DNA of 13,430 nucleotides from Eggerthellaceae bacterium (GCA_900754955.1 CAAEEV010000160.1:1-13430), one strand, 5' to 3'. Positions 1 to 6,928 are shown, numbered from the stretch's first letter. The notes: generated by a model not told the origin, from the letters alone. A program made the numbers and translations.

Positions 1-145
1 CCTCGGGCTTCGCATAGTCGGCATAGAACACCTGGCCCTCCTGCATCATGAGACACTTCTGCAGCCCCTCGATGCCGTATTCGCTTGCCAACTCCTCGTC
101 GAACGTCGTCTTCAGGACGGTGATCTTCACCTTGTTCATCGACAT
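1..145 (-). CDS. TIGR04076 family protein (partial, 3' end outside window)
   Basis: Only the first 48 codons are in the window; the gene runs off the left edge. The visible start is MSMNKVKITVLKTTFDEELA, followed by a segment ending GQVFYADYAKPE. This N-terminal pattern (KITVLKTTFDEELA...YG..GL..C..M.EGQVFY) matches what I remember of the small TIGR04076 family, found mostly in anaerobes and of unknown biochemical function. The ATG at 145 is preceded by GGAGG (157-153) at a 7-nt spacing; a second in-frame ATG at 139 is an alternative. The gene is transcribed away from an HxlR-type regulator with an operator-like palindrome between them, so control by that regulator is likely (inference). Family assignment is from memory of the motif. 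Confidence 0.75.
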   Translation of the reverse strand, partial: MSMNKVKITVLKTTFDEELASEYGIEGLQKCLMMQEGQVFYADYAKPE

Positions 146-191
146 GACGCATCCTCCTTCATCGTCGTCGAGTGCGCGTGCTTTCATGGCC

Positions 192-221
192 TTTATAATG
201 CGCTGCAGCAGCATTTGTAAG
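192..221 (-). promoter_or_regulatory. Putative promoter of the TIGR04076 gene
   Basis: Read on the minus strand there is a TATAAA box (197-192) and a CTTACA -35-like hexamer (221-216), 18 bp apart. This would start transcription about 40 nt before the ATG at 145. The same AT-rich spot also reads TATAAT on the plus strand (194-199) but has no matching -35 there. Sequence match only. Confidence 0.4.
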
Positions 222-249
222 TACTGATCTTCTAGGAAGGTACTATCCT
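219..249. promoter_or_regulatory. Candidate operator between divergent TIGR04076 and HxlR genes
   Basis: The segment 234-249 reads AGGAAGGTACTATCCT, a near-palindrome with perfect outer arms (AGGA/TCCT) and a GTAC core. A second GTAC-centred element, AAGTACT, sits at 219-225, 19 bp away centre to centre, so the two lie roughly two helical turns apart. The pair abuts the -35 region of the minus-strand promoter. HxlR/YodB-type regulators bind GTAC/TACT-rich dyads next to their own genes, so self-regulation or control of the divergent gene is a reasonable inference. Confidence 0.4.
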
Positions 250-422
250 GCAAGAAATCGTCGAACACGCCGCATAGCGCGCAATAGGCAAGCCGACGCC
301 CCGAGGGCCTGCGTTCAGGGCGCCTGCCGCGACGACGCAAATTGCGTACTGGCGAAGAGCCGAGAGACATGCGAACTCTGCATCGCTCCTACCGCAACGC
401 CCGAATAAGGAGGATCCGCCCG

Positions 423-782
423 ATGAGCATGAAACCGTACGAAGGACGCGTCTCCTCGCTTGACGACACGCCCTTCGGCTACACCCTATCGATGATCGGC
501 GGGAAATGGCGCCTCGTCATCCTGTACTGGCTCGCCGAGCAGGACGCAACGCGCTTCAACGAGCTGCGCCGCCGCATCGGACGCATCACCGAGAAGACGC
601 TGTCGAGCCAGCTCAAAGATATGGAACGTGACGGCCTCGTCGTCCGCAGGGAGTATCCGCAGATCCCGCCCAAGGTGGAGTACAGCCTCTCGGAGAAGGG
701 ACGGTCGCTCTATCCCCTGATGGAAGCGATGTGCGCATGGGGCGAGGAGCATCAGCCCGCACGCGACTCCGCGCTACAATAA
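423..782 (+). CDS. HxlR-family winged-helix transcriptional regulator
   Basis: A 119-residue protein with the HxlR signature across nearly its full length: the GGKWRLVILYWL helix at about residues 26-37, then FNELRRRIGRITEKTLSSQL (recognition region), and VEYSLSEKGRSLYPLMEAM in the wing and dimer helix. The frame is open upstream to 342, but ATG 423 is chosen because AAGGAGG (407-413) lies 9 nt before it; ATG 429 is an alternative. The only cysteine is Cys104 near the C-terminus. The N-terminal redox cysteine of YodB/HypR-type sensors is absent, so a thiol switch of that type is not supported. It is 30 nt upstream of a flavodoxin-fold reductase, probably in one operon, and divergent from the TIGR04076 gene. 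It likely controls one or both; the inducer is unknown. Confidence 0.92.
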   Translation: MSMKPYEGRVSSLDDTPFGYTLSMIGGKWRLVILYWLAEQDATRFNELRRRIGRITEKTLSSQLKDMERDGLVVRREYPQIPPKVEYSLSEKGRSLYPLMEAMCAWGEEHQPARDSALQ

Positions 783-812
783 CCCCATCGCACGCCATCG
801 CAAGGAGGGATC

Positions 813-1379
813 ATGCCGCGCAACATCGTCGTCGTCATCGGAAGCCCGCGGGGAAACGGCAACACCTGGATGCTCGCCGAGGCGTTCATCAGGGGCGCGG
901 AAGACGCAGGCCATCACGTCGAGGTCATCGACGCGGGACGCGCCGACATCGCCGGCTGCATCGGCTGCGAGTACTGCTTCTCGCACGCAGGCAGCTGCTT
1001 CCGCAAGGACGACATGACGAAGTTCTACCCCGTGCTGCGCGCATGCGACACCATCGTGTACGCCACGCCGCTGTACTGCTTCACGTTCTCGGCGCAGATC
1101 AAGACATTCATGGACCGCATGTTCTGCGGGCTCGCCGATCCGTTCGGCATCACGTCGTGCTGCCTGCTCACGGTGTTCGAGGACAAGGATCCCGCCGTTG
1201 CGCGGCCGCTCATCGACACGTACCGCATGAACGCTGCGTACACCCACATGAAAGACGAGGGCGTCATCTGCGTTCCCGGCACCTACGAACGCGGCGCCAT
1301 CGAAGGCAACCCCAAGCTCGAGGAAGCCTACGAGCTTGGCCGCAGCCTATCGGCAGAACCCGTGCCAGCCCCTCAGTAA
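813..1379 (+). CDS. Flavodoxin-fold NAD(P)H-dependent oxidoreductase, iron-sulfur-flavoprotein-like
   Basis: A 188-residue protein of the NADPH-dependent FMN reductase / flavodoxin-like fold. The FMN phosphate loop is GSPRGNGNT (residues 10-18), and the second flavin-binding loop lies around ATPLYCFTFSAQIKTFMDR (84-102). Cys49, Cys52, Cys55 and Cys62 form C-x2-C-x2-C-x6-C. This fits the compact 4Fe-4S motif of iron-sulfur flavoproteins (CX2CX2CX4-7C), so an extra Fe-S cluster is plausible but not proven, since simple FMN reductases sometimes carry similar cysteines. The ATG is 4 nt after GGAGG (AAGGAGGG at 802-809). It follows the HxlR gene by 30 nt and is probably co-transcribed and HxlR-controlled. 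The likely role is cytosolic flavin-dependent reduction of quinones, nitro compounds or other electrophiles; the substrate is unknown. Confidence 0.88.
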   Translation: MPRNIVVVIGSPRGNGNTWMLAEAFIRGAEDAGHHVEVIDAGRADIAGCIGCEYCFSHAGSCFRKDDMTKFYPVLRACDTIVYATPLYCFTFSAQIKTFMDRMFCGLADPFGITSCCLLTVFEDKDPAVARPLIDTYRMNAAYTHMKDEGVICVPGTYERGAIEGNPKLEEAYELGRSLSAEPVPAPQ

Positions 1380-1607
1380 TCGAAAACGCAACGGAAAGCG
1401 GCAAGCGCGGCGAAGGAACGCGACATCAGTCTCGCCCCTCGCCGCATTCCGTCACGCCAGCAAGCACGCAGGCACGACGGCAGCCACGGTCACAAACCCC
1501 GCGCAACTTTACCCAGAATTGATCTGCACCGCATCGCGAAACGCCTATGCTGATTTCAGCGACGCAAAGCCATGCACCCACCATTGGCTGCAGAGCAAGG
1601 AGGGCAT

Positions 1608-2312
1608 GTGGACGAAACCGGATCGGACAGCCTCTCGACGCGCATCCCCTACGGAAGATCGTGGACCATCCACGTAGACGAGGCCTATGCCGAGCGCATG
1701 ATCCGCGCGCACAACAAAGCGTACCGTCGCAAAACGGGCAAGGGCTTTTTCATCTTCTGCCTGCTGCTCGATGCCCTCGTGGTGGCGGGAACCGTGAACT
1801 GCCTCGTCGAGGAGCTCAACATCTTCGACGCGATCGGCGGATTCGAAGCCCTGATCGGCGCATACGTCCTGTTCCCCGCATTGACGATCTTCTTCGGCGT
1901 GCTCGCATTCGGGCCTGATAAAGGCCGTTTCTTCGGACGCAAGCGCGCGGCGCGCGAGCTCGTGGAAGAACTCGATCCAGAAGGTACTGGCACGTGCACG
2001 GCGCGCTTCGACGCGCTCGGCGTCACGCTCTCGTCGGGAGGAAGCGTCATCCACGTGCCCTACGCCGCGTGCTACAGCACAGCCGACATCGAAGGAGAGA
2101 CGTTCGTACTCGTGGGAAGCGAAGAGGAGCAGTCGGTCCTTCGGAACATGGCGGGCAACAACGCCCTCATGCGCGACAACGTCGGGTTCGCCTTCGCCGC
2201 ACCCGCTGAATACACCGAGCCGATACTGAACGCAGGAAAGCGCCAATTCGAGCGCATGCAGGAAGACGACGCCTACCGCACACGCGTACTGAACTACTTC
2301 GACGAAGCGTGA
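1608..2312 (+). CDS. Two-TM membrane protein with YcxB-like C-terminal domain
   Basis: A protein of 234 residues if started at GTG 1608, which lies 4 nt after GGAGG (AAGGAGGG 1597-1604), the same spacing as in the previous gene. The frame is open from ATG 1572, but that start has no ribosome binding site. Layout: a soluble N-terminus (about 1-45), two hydrophobic helices at about 47-67 and 81-102 separated by a short acidic loop, a basic stretch (GRKRAAREL), then a soluble domain. The pattern ARFDALGVTLSSGGSVIHVP followed by YAACYS and FVLVGS recalls the PH-like YcxB domain (F.e.Gi...s..g...y.w..i......fyl). That assignment is by pattern only. Function is unknown. It stands alone, with a T-less hairpin just after the stop and no clear promoter in 1380-1607, where only a weak TATGCT box at 1546 is visible. 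Confidence 0.75.
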   Translation: MDETGSDSLSTRIPYGRSWTIHVDEAYAERMIRAHNKAYRRKTGKGFFIFCLLLDALVVAGTVNCLVEELNIFDAIGGFEALIGAYVLFPALTIFFGVLAFGPDKGRFFGRKRAARELVEELDPEGTGTCTARFDALGVTLSSGGSVIHVPYAACYSTADIEGETFVLVGSEEEQSVLRNMAGNNALMRDNVGFAFAAPAEYTEPILNAGKRQFERMQEDDAYRTRVLNYFDEA

Positions 2313-2313
2313 C

Positions 2314-2340
2314 CGCGCGGCGAACGAACGAGGCCGCGCG
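2314..2340 (+). terminator. GC hairpin just after the membrane-protein stop, terminator-like without T-tract
   Basis: A perfect 8-bp stem CGCGCGGC (2314-2321) / GCCGCGCG (2333-2340) with an 11-nt loop begins one base after the TGA stop. No T-run follows, so it may only stabilise the mRNA 3' end or act as a weak terminator. Confidence 0.35.
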
Positions 2341-2388
2341 CTGCACGGCGACGTCGTACAGCACCCGCCACGTCTCCCGTGTCGCGAT

Positions 2389-2419
2389 TTGACTTTGAGC
2401 TAACTCCATCCGCTAAGGT
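2389..2419 (+). promoter_or_regulatory. MerR-family-type promoter (19-bp spacer) of the aldo/keto reductase gene
   Basis: TTGACT (2389-2394) and TAAGGT (2414-2419) are separated by exactly 19 bp, the lengthened spacing that MerR-family activators correct by DNA distortion. From memory, both hexamers are the same as in the Tn501/Tn21 merT promoter. The spacer contains the dyad TTGAG-CTAA-CTCCA (one mismatch), placed like the operator dyads of NmlR/AdhR-type regulators. The predicted transcript starts about 35 nt before ATG 2462. No merR-like gene is in the window, so the activator would act in trans. Hexamers and spacing are seen; the regulator class is inference. Confidence 0.6.
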
Positions 2420-2461
2420 CGGAAACGCACAACACGGCGAGAACCAGAAGAGAGGCCCAGC

Positions 2462-3559
2462 ATGCAATACCGCACCCTGCCTCACGGCGGAGAAAAGATC
2501 AGCGCCATCGGCTTGGGGATGGGATCCATCCATCAAGCGAGCACGGCGGAAACCGAACGCACCGTACGCGCTGCCATCGACGCAGGCGTTAACTATCTCG
2601 ACTTCGTTCCGAGCGAAGCCGTTGCGTTCGAGGGCTACGCACGCGCCCTGCGCGGCCAACGCGACAAGGTCATGCTGCAGGTGCATCTCGGTGCAAACTA
2701 TGCGACAGGATCGTACGGGTTCACCACCGATCCCGCAACCACGCGCCGCGAGTTCGAAAAGCGCCTCGAGTCCCTCGGCACCGACTACGCGGATTTCGGA
2801 TTCATCCACTGCATCGACGAGGACAGCGATTTCGACAAGGTGATGAACGGTCCCACATGGGAGTACGCGCAGCGTATGAAACAGGAGGGCGTCATCCGCC
2901 ACTTGGGATTCAGCACGCACAGCGTCGAGATCGCACGCCGCTTCCTCGCAACGGGCGCCATGGACATGGGCATGTTCAGCATCAACCCCATGTACGATTA
3001 CACATCCGAGTCGGCGTACGGCAAGGGGGAGGCAGACGACCGCGCGGCGCTGTACCGTGAATTCGAGCGTGCGGGCGTGGGAATATCGGTCATGAAGGCG
3101 TTTGCCGGCGGCCAGCTGCTCGACGCACGACAGAGCCCCTTCGGCGCGGCGCTCACGCAAGCTCAGTGCATCCAGTACGCGCTCGACCGCCCCGGCGTGC
3201 TCACCGTTCTGCCGGGCGTGCGCGGCATGAGCGACCTTGAAGAGCTGCTCGGGTTCTTCGACGCCTCTGACGAGGAGCGGGACTACTCCGTCCTCGGATC
3301 GATGGCGCCGCAAGCGTCCACTGGCTCCTGCGTGTACTGCAACCACTGCCAGCCATGCCCCGAAGGCATCAGCATCGGCATGGTCAACAAATTCTACGAC
3401 CTCGCGCGCCTCGGCGATGCGATGGCAGCGCAGCATTACCGCGATCTGGAGGTGCATGCCTCCTCCTGCATCGCATGCGGACACTGCGACAGCCGCTGCC
3501 CGTTCGGCGTGAAGCAAAGCGAGCGCATGCAGGAGATCGCAGCGTACTTCGGCGCGTAG
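2462..3559 (+). CDS. Aldo/keto reductase with C-terminal 4Fe-4S ferredoxin-type domain, degenerate catalytic tetrad
   Basis: A 365-residue protein with an aldo/keto reductase barrel (about 1-285) followed by two cysteine clusters: Cys290-x2-Cys293-x2-Cys296-x2-Cys299-Pro and Cys336-x2-Cys339-x2-Cys342-x3-Cys346-Pro, typical of the Fe-S aldo/keto reductase group (COG1453-like). Of the AKR catalytic tetrad, Asp47 and His116 are in place. The usual Tyr (in D-T-A-x-x-Y) aligns with Glu52 of LDFVPSE, and the usual Lys aligns with His75 of MLQVHLG. Classical carbonyl reduction is therefore doubtful; an electron-transfer or altered chemistry is possible (inference). The ATG is preceded by AAGAGAGG at 2448-2455. 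A MerR-type promoter lies 43 nt upstream. It is convergent with a second Fe-S AKR that has an intact tetrad. Probably cytosolic; substrate unknown. Confidence 0.9.
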   Translation: MQYRTLPHGGEKISAIGLGMGSIHQASTAETERTVRAAIDAGVNYLDFVPSEAVAFEGYARALRGQRDKVMLQVHLGANYATGSYGFTTDPATTRREFEKRLESLGTDYADFGFIHCIDEDSDFDKVMNGPTWEYAQRMKQEGVIRHLGFSTHSVEIARRFLATGAMDMGMFSINPMYDYTSESAYGKGEADDRAALYREFERAGVGISVMKAFAGGQLLDARQSPFGAALTQAQCIQYALDRPGVLTVLPGVRGMSDLEELLGFFDASDEERDYSVLGSMAPQASTGSCVYCNHCQPCPEGISIGMVNKFYDLARLGDAMAAQHYRDLEVHASSCIACGHCDSRCPFGVKQSERMQEIAAYFGA

Positions 3560-3613
3560 GCGAAACGAAGCGGGCGCGGCGGCAGAACGGCGATCCGACC
3601 CACGTGGCCTGCG

Positions 3614-4795
3614 TTACCGCTTCCCCACCGTGCTGCCGCGCATGAGCTGGGGCTGTTCAGGCTCCACCGAGAAGATCTCGTCGTTGATGCGATCGAAGTA
3701 CTCCAGAATGGGCAGGTTCTGCGGGCAGGCGTCCTCACACGCGCCACAGCGGATGCACTCGGTGACCATGCTCTTGCCCGCGTTGAAGCGCACGACGAAC
3801 CCCATCTGGTAGCCGGCCGACGCGGCGTCGCCGTAGTTGATGAAGTGGTTGAGCACCGCGAGCGACTGCGAGATGCCGATGTTTTGCGGGCAGACCTTGG
3901 CGCAGTAGTCGCAGCTCGTGCACTGTACGGTGCCGCCTTCGCGCAGCGCCTCGCAAGCGCGGTCGATCGCGGCGGCCTCGGCCTCGCCGAGCGCCTTGAA
4001 ATCCCTGAACGCACGGCAGTTGTCCTCCACCTGCGCGAGCGTGCTCATGCCCGAAAGCGTCACGACGATGCCCGGCTGGCTGGCCGTGAAGCGCAGCGCC
4101 GCGGTTGCGTAGGAGTCTTTCGGAAACGCCTCATCGAGAATGTCCTTCACCGCTTGCGGCGGATCGGCCAGGATGCCGCCCTTGACCGGCTCCATCGCAA
4201 TGACGGGGATGCCGTGGGCACGGGCGATCTCAACGCATTCGCGTTCGCGGAAATCGGGGCTGTCCCAGTCGCTGTAGTTGGCCTGGAGCTGGATGATCTC
4301 GGCTTCGGGATACGCGGCAATGAAGCCCTCCAGCTCGTCGGGCGTGCAGTGCGCCGAGAAACCGATGTGTCGTGCGAGCCCGCGCTCCTTCACGCTTTTG
4401 ACGAACTCCCACGCGTCGTACTTCTCGAACGCCGCGGTACGAACACCGCCCAGATTGTGCATGAGGTAGACGTCCAGATAGTCGACGCCCAGCGTGGCGA
4501 GCGTCTCCTGCAGCTGCGCCTCGAGGTCCTCCTTACAGGCGCAGTTGCTCCAGGCGACGCACTTCGACGCGATGAGGTAGGAATCGCGCGGATGCCGCTC
4601 GACAAGCGCGGCGTGCAGCGTCTTCTCGGAGTTGGGGTAGGCCCAGGCGGTGTCGAAGTAGTTGCCGCCCGCTTTCAGATAGCAGTCGATCATCTCGCTC
4701 ACCTGCGCGATGTCGACGGTATCGTCGCCGTGCCCCTCGAAGCGCATGCAGCCGAACCCGAGCGGACTGGTGATTTTCGTCACGTCGAAAGCCAT
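3614..4795 (-). CDS. Aldo/keto reductase with C-terminal 4Fe-4S ferredoxin-type domain, intact tetrad
   Basis: A 393-residue protein. The AKR barrel carries all four catalytic residues: Asp48 and Tyr53 in FDTAWAY, Lys78 in LIASK and His113 in YLMH. The barrel ends in the usual GFSAH, MEPVKGG and LSGM motifs. The C-terminal domain has Cys292-x2-Cys295-x2-Cys298-x3-Cys302-Pro and Cys347-x2-Cys350-x2-Cys353-x3-Cys357-Pro, ligands for two 4Fe-4S clusters. The frame is open to 4948, but ATG 4795 is chosen because GAAGGGGA lies just upstream and the family start (consensus barrel strand 1, PLGFGCMRFE) follows at once. It is convergent with the plus-strand AKR, with 54 bp between stops and no clear terminator. 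It likely reduces a carbonyl or related substrate using NAD(P)H with Fe-S electron relay; the substrate is unknown. Confidence 0.92.
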   Translation of the reverse strand: MAFDVTKITSPLGFGCMRFEGHGDDTVDIAQVSEMIDCYLKAGGNYFDTAWAYPNSEKTLHAALVERHPRDSYLIASKCVAWSNCACKEDLEAQLQETLATLGVDYLDVYLMHNLGGVRTAAFEKYDAWEFVKSVKERGLARHIGFSAHCTPDELEGFIAAYPEAEIIQLQANYSDWDSPDFRERECVEIARAHGIPVIAMEPVKGGILADPPQAVKDILDEAFPKDSYATAALRFTASQPGIVVTLSGMSTLAQVEDNCRAFRDFKALGEAEAAAIDRACEALREGGTVQCTSCDYCAKVCPQNIGISQSLAVLNHFINYGDAASAGYQMGFVVRFNAGKSMVTECIRCGACEDACPQNLPILEYFDRINDEIFSVEPEQPQLMRGSTVGKR

Positions 4796-4826
4796 GAGAT
4801 CCCCTTCCCCGAAGCGATGATGTCTC

Positions 4827-4832
4827 ATTATA
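4827..4832 (-). promoter_or_regulatory. -10 box (TATAAT) for the minus-strand aldo/keto reductase
   Basis: A consensus TATAAT reads on the minus strand 31 nt upstream of ATG 4795. No good -35 hexamer lies at 16-19 bp (only CT-rich sequence), so an activator may be needed. The rest of 4833-5007 is non-coding, C-rich DNA in which I see nothing else. Confidence 0.45.
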
Positions 4833-5007
4833 GAGGGCGGAAAAGCGTGGCGAGAGAAAACAGGAGACGTCAAGCCACACCACCTCCGCCCCGCCACGCA
4901 GCGACACCGACGCGCAAAACGATCAGAGCGAGAAACGGCAGCGCGCACGATGACGCCAGTCTCGCCCTACCGCCGCCCTTCGCCAGCCCTTCCCCCGCCC
5001 CAAACGA

Positions 5008-5046
5008 AAGAGCTCCAGCTGAACGCACCGCTCAGCTGGAGCTCTT
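5008..5046 (-). terminator. Intrinsic terminator after the NhaC-type transporter gene
   Basis: A perfect 15-bp stem, AAGAGCTCCAGCTGA (5008-5022) with its complement at 5032-5046, and a 9-nt loop. On the minus strand it is followed by TCGTTTG, a modest T-rich tract. It lies 48 bp beyond the transporter stop codon. The plus-strand flank is also pyrimidine-rich, but no plus-strand gene precedes it. Confidence 0.75.
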
Positions 5047-5094
5047 CTTCGATTATGTCGTGAGCGCCACGGCATCGCGGCGCATTGCGCCCCG

Positions 5095-6690
5095 CTACTC
5101 GGCGGCGGCGTTCGCCTCGGCGTGAGCCTTGGCATGGCCCCGCGTGTCGGAGCCGATGGTCTTCTTCAGAACAAGCAGCACCACGATGATCAGCACCAAG
5201 CCGATCGCCAGGCAGATCGGCGCGTTACGCACGAAGCCCGCGATGATAAAGCACACGAACGACAGCGAGCCCACCGTGATGACGTAGGGCATCTGCGTCG
5301 ACACGTGCTCGAGGTGGTTGCAGTTCGCACCCGCCGACGCCATGATGGTGGTGTCCGAGATGGGCGAGCAATGGTCGCCCGCAACCGCGCCTGCCAGGCA
5401 GGCGGAGATACCGATGATCTGCAGATCGGGAGCGGTGGCGAAGATCGGCAGCACGATGGGAATCAGGATGCCGAATGTGCCCCAGCTCGTGCCCGTAGCG
5501 AACGCGAGGCCCCATGCCACGAGGAAGATGATGGCGGGCAGCATGCTGTAGAGCGCCGCCGCCGAGCCGGCCATAAGGCCGGACACGAACTCGGCTGCGC
5601 CGAGGGCGCCGGTGAGGCCCTTGAGCGTCAGCGCGAACGTCAGAATGAGCATTGCGGGGATCATCGCAACGAAGCCGCTCTTCAGACACTCCATCGACTC
5701 GCGGAAGTTCACAACGCGACGTGCGAGCAGATAGATGTACGCAAACACGAGCGCGATGATGGCGCCCCACGGCAGCGCGGTGAACGCATCAGTGTCGCCG
5801 AAGGCGAGGATGACGTTCATGTAGCCCTCGGTCGAGGGATCCCAGAAGCCGCCAACGTAGAGCATGCCGATGATGCAGAACACAATGAGAACGACGATCG
5901 GAATAACCATGTCGAACAGGTTCGCACGCGAGTTCTCAACCGGCTCGTCGTTGCCGAGCGAGCCGAGCTCGCCCTCGCGGATGGCCGCCAGCTCGGACTT
6001 GGCCATGGGGCCGTAGTCGAAGCCCATGATGGTGATCGCGAGAACAAACACGAGCGTCAGCAGCGAGTAGAAGTTGAACGGAATGGCGCTGATGAACAGC
6101 TGGATGCCGTCGACTCCCAGGTCGGATGCAACGCCCGACACCGCCGCCGCCCACGAGGACACCGGCGCGATCATGCACACGGGCGCAGCCGTGGCGTCGA
6201 TGAGGTAGGACAGCTTCGCGCGCGAAAGACGCTCGGCGTCGGTCACGGGACGCATGACCGAACCCACCGTGAGGCAGTTGAAGTAGTCGTCCACGAAGAT
6301 GAGCACGCCCATCACGAACGTGGCGAGCTGCGAGCCGAGGCGGCTCTTCACGTGGCGCGCCGCCCAGCGGCCGAACGCCGCCGAGGCGCCGCTCGAGTTC
6401 ACAAGCGCGACGAACACGCCCAGCATGACGAGAAACACGAAGATGCCGGCGTTTTCCGCAAGCGCAGGTACCAAGCCTGTGGTGACAGCGTCCTCCTCGG
6501 TGCCTCCCGGCGGCACGAAGGTGCCGTTCGTGATGACGTTCACCGTCTCGATGGGGTCGAAGCCCGCGAGCAGCACGGCGCCCACCACGATGCCGATGAA
6601 CAGCGAGCTGTACGTCTCCTTGGTGATGAGCGCAAGCACGATAGCGACGATCGGCGGAACCAGCGCCCAGAATGTGTTGACGAATTCCAT
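5095..6690 (-). CDS. NhaC-superfamily membrane transporter, probable lysine transporter (LysW-like)
   Basis: A 531-residue, highly hydrophobic protein with about 11-12 membrane segments and an N-in start (MEFVNTFWALVPPIVAIVLA). The hallmark NhaC-superfamily segment GDHCSPISDTTIMASAGANC followed by NHLEHVSTQMPYV is present in the C-terminal half, and GTSWGTFGI precedes it. The family is usually annotated Na+/H+ antiporter NhaC. However, the gene is preceded by a complete lysine riboswitch, and lysine-riboswitch-controlled members of this superfamily were predicted by comparative genomics to be lysine transporters (LysW). Lysine transport is therefore the better guess, and direction (uptake versus exchange) is open. 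ATG 6690 is preceded by GAAGGAG (6707-6701), which can be masked by an upstream CTTCTTC. The C-terminal tail is rich in Ala, His and Glu. It is monocistronic, with a terminator after it. Confidence 0.92.
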   Translation of the reverse strand: MEFVNTFWALVPPIVAIVLALITKETYSSLFIGIVVGAVLLAGFDPIETVNVITNGTFVPPGGTEEDAVTTGLVPALAENAGIFVFLVMLGVFVALVNSSGASAAFGRWAARHVKSRLGSQLATFVMGVLIFVDDYFNCLTVGSVMRPVTDAERLSRAKLSYLIDATAAPVCMIAPVSSWAAAVSGVASDLGVDGIQLFISAIPFNFYSLLTLVFVLAITIMGFDYGPMAKSELAAIREGELGSLGNDEPVENSRANLFDMVIPIVVLIVFCIIGMLYVGGFWDPSTEGYMNVILAFGDTDAFTALPWGAIIALVFAYIYLLARRVVNFRESMECLKSGFVAMIPAMLILTFALTLKGLTGALGAAEFVSGLMAGSAAALYSMLPAIIFLVAWGLAFATGTSWGTFGILIPIVLPIFATAPDLQIIGISACLAGAVAGDHCSPISDTTIMASAGANCNHLEHVSTQMPYVITVGSLSFVCFIIAGFVRNAPICLAIGLVLIIVVLLVLKKTIGSDTRGHAKAHAEANAAAE

Positions 6691-6700
6691 TCCTTACCCT

Positions 6701-6739
6701 CTCCTTCGAGCCGCAAGACCATGGCTCGACCGGAAGAAG
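6701..6739 (-). promoter_or_regulatory. Putative ribosome-binding-site sequestering helix of the lysine riboswitch
   Basis: On the minus strand CTTCTTC (6739-6733) can pair over 7 bp (one G-U) with the Shine-Dalgarno GAAGGAG (6707-6701). The segment between them folds into a GAGCC/GGCTC hairpin (6727-6723 with 6712-6708) that stacks directly on that helix. There is no T-run between aptamer and start codon, so control by translation initiation rather than termination is inferred. GGAGAG at the 3' side of the aptamer could compete for the CTTCTTC strand. Confidence 0.5.
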
Positions 6740-6757
6740 GGACCCCCGCCCATGACC

Positions 6758-6917
6758 ATGACAGCTCTCCGCTTGTGCGACAGTGCCCAGGATGTTCTCC
6801 TGAGCCCCAGGCGACGCGTCGGCGGGAACCGATGCGCGCCTTCGGCGACGTCCCCTTTCAGCCCAGCGTTTCCCGACGCCGAAGCGAGCCTACTCATGGA
6901 AGCCGCACCTCTGCCAT
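6758..6917 (-). ncRNA. Lysine riboswitch (L-box) aptamer
   Basis: Read on the minus strand, all conserved L-box blocks occur in order: AGAGGTGCGG (from 6912), GAGTA (6895-6891), GGCTGAAAGGGGA (6863-6851), CGTCGCCGAAG (6850-6840) and the closing GGAGAGCTGTC (6772-6762). Helix P1 pairs ATGGCAG (6917-6911) with CTGTCAT (6764-6758). P4 is GCTCAGGA/TCCTGGGC, 8 bp around a GAACA loop. The L2 loop CGGGAA (6875-6870) is complementary to TTCCCG (6828-6823) in L3, the kissing contact diagnostic of this class. It precedes the NhaC-type transporter start by 67 nt. In known members lysine binding lowers expression. Confidence 0.95.
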
Positions 6918-6928
6918 TGTTTCAGTGG

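Noticed and set aside
731..1522. Plus-strand open frame overlapping the flavodoxin-fold gene
   Set aside because: Arg/His-rich out-of-frame translation; the in-frame flavoprotein is clear.
2294..3517. Long minus-strand open frame over the plus-strand aldo/keto reductase
   Set aside because: The plus-strand reading has a full AKR plus Fe-S domain layout; the minus frame has no recognisable motif.
3560..3613. Possible shared terminator between the convergent aldo/keto reductases
   Set aside because: Only a GAAGCGG/CCGCTTC pair with a loop of about 45 nt and no T-tract; not convincing.
3845..5125. Long plus-strand open frame over the minus-strand aldo/keto reductase
   Set aside because: Shadow of a well-supported gene; it also crosses a terminator hairpin and intergenic DNA.
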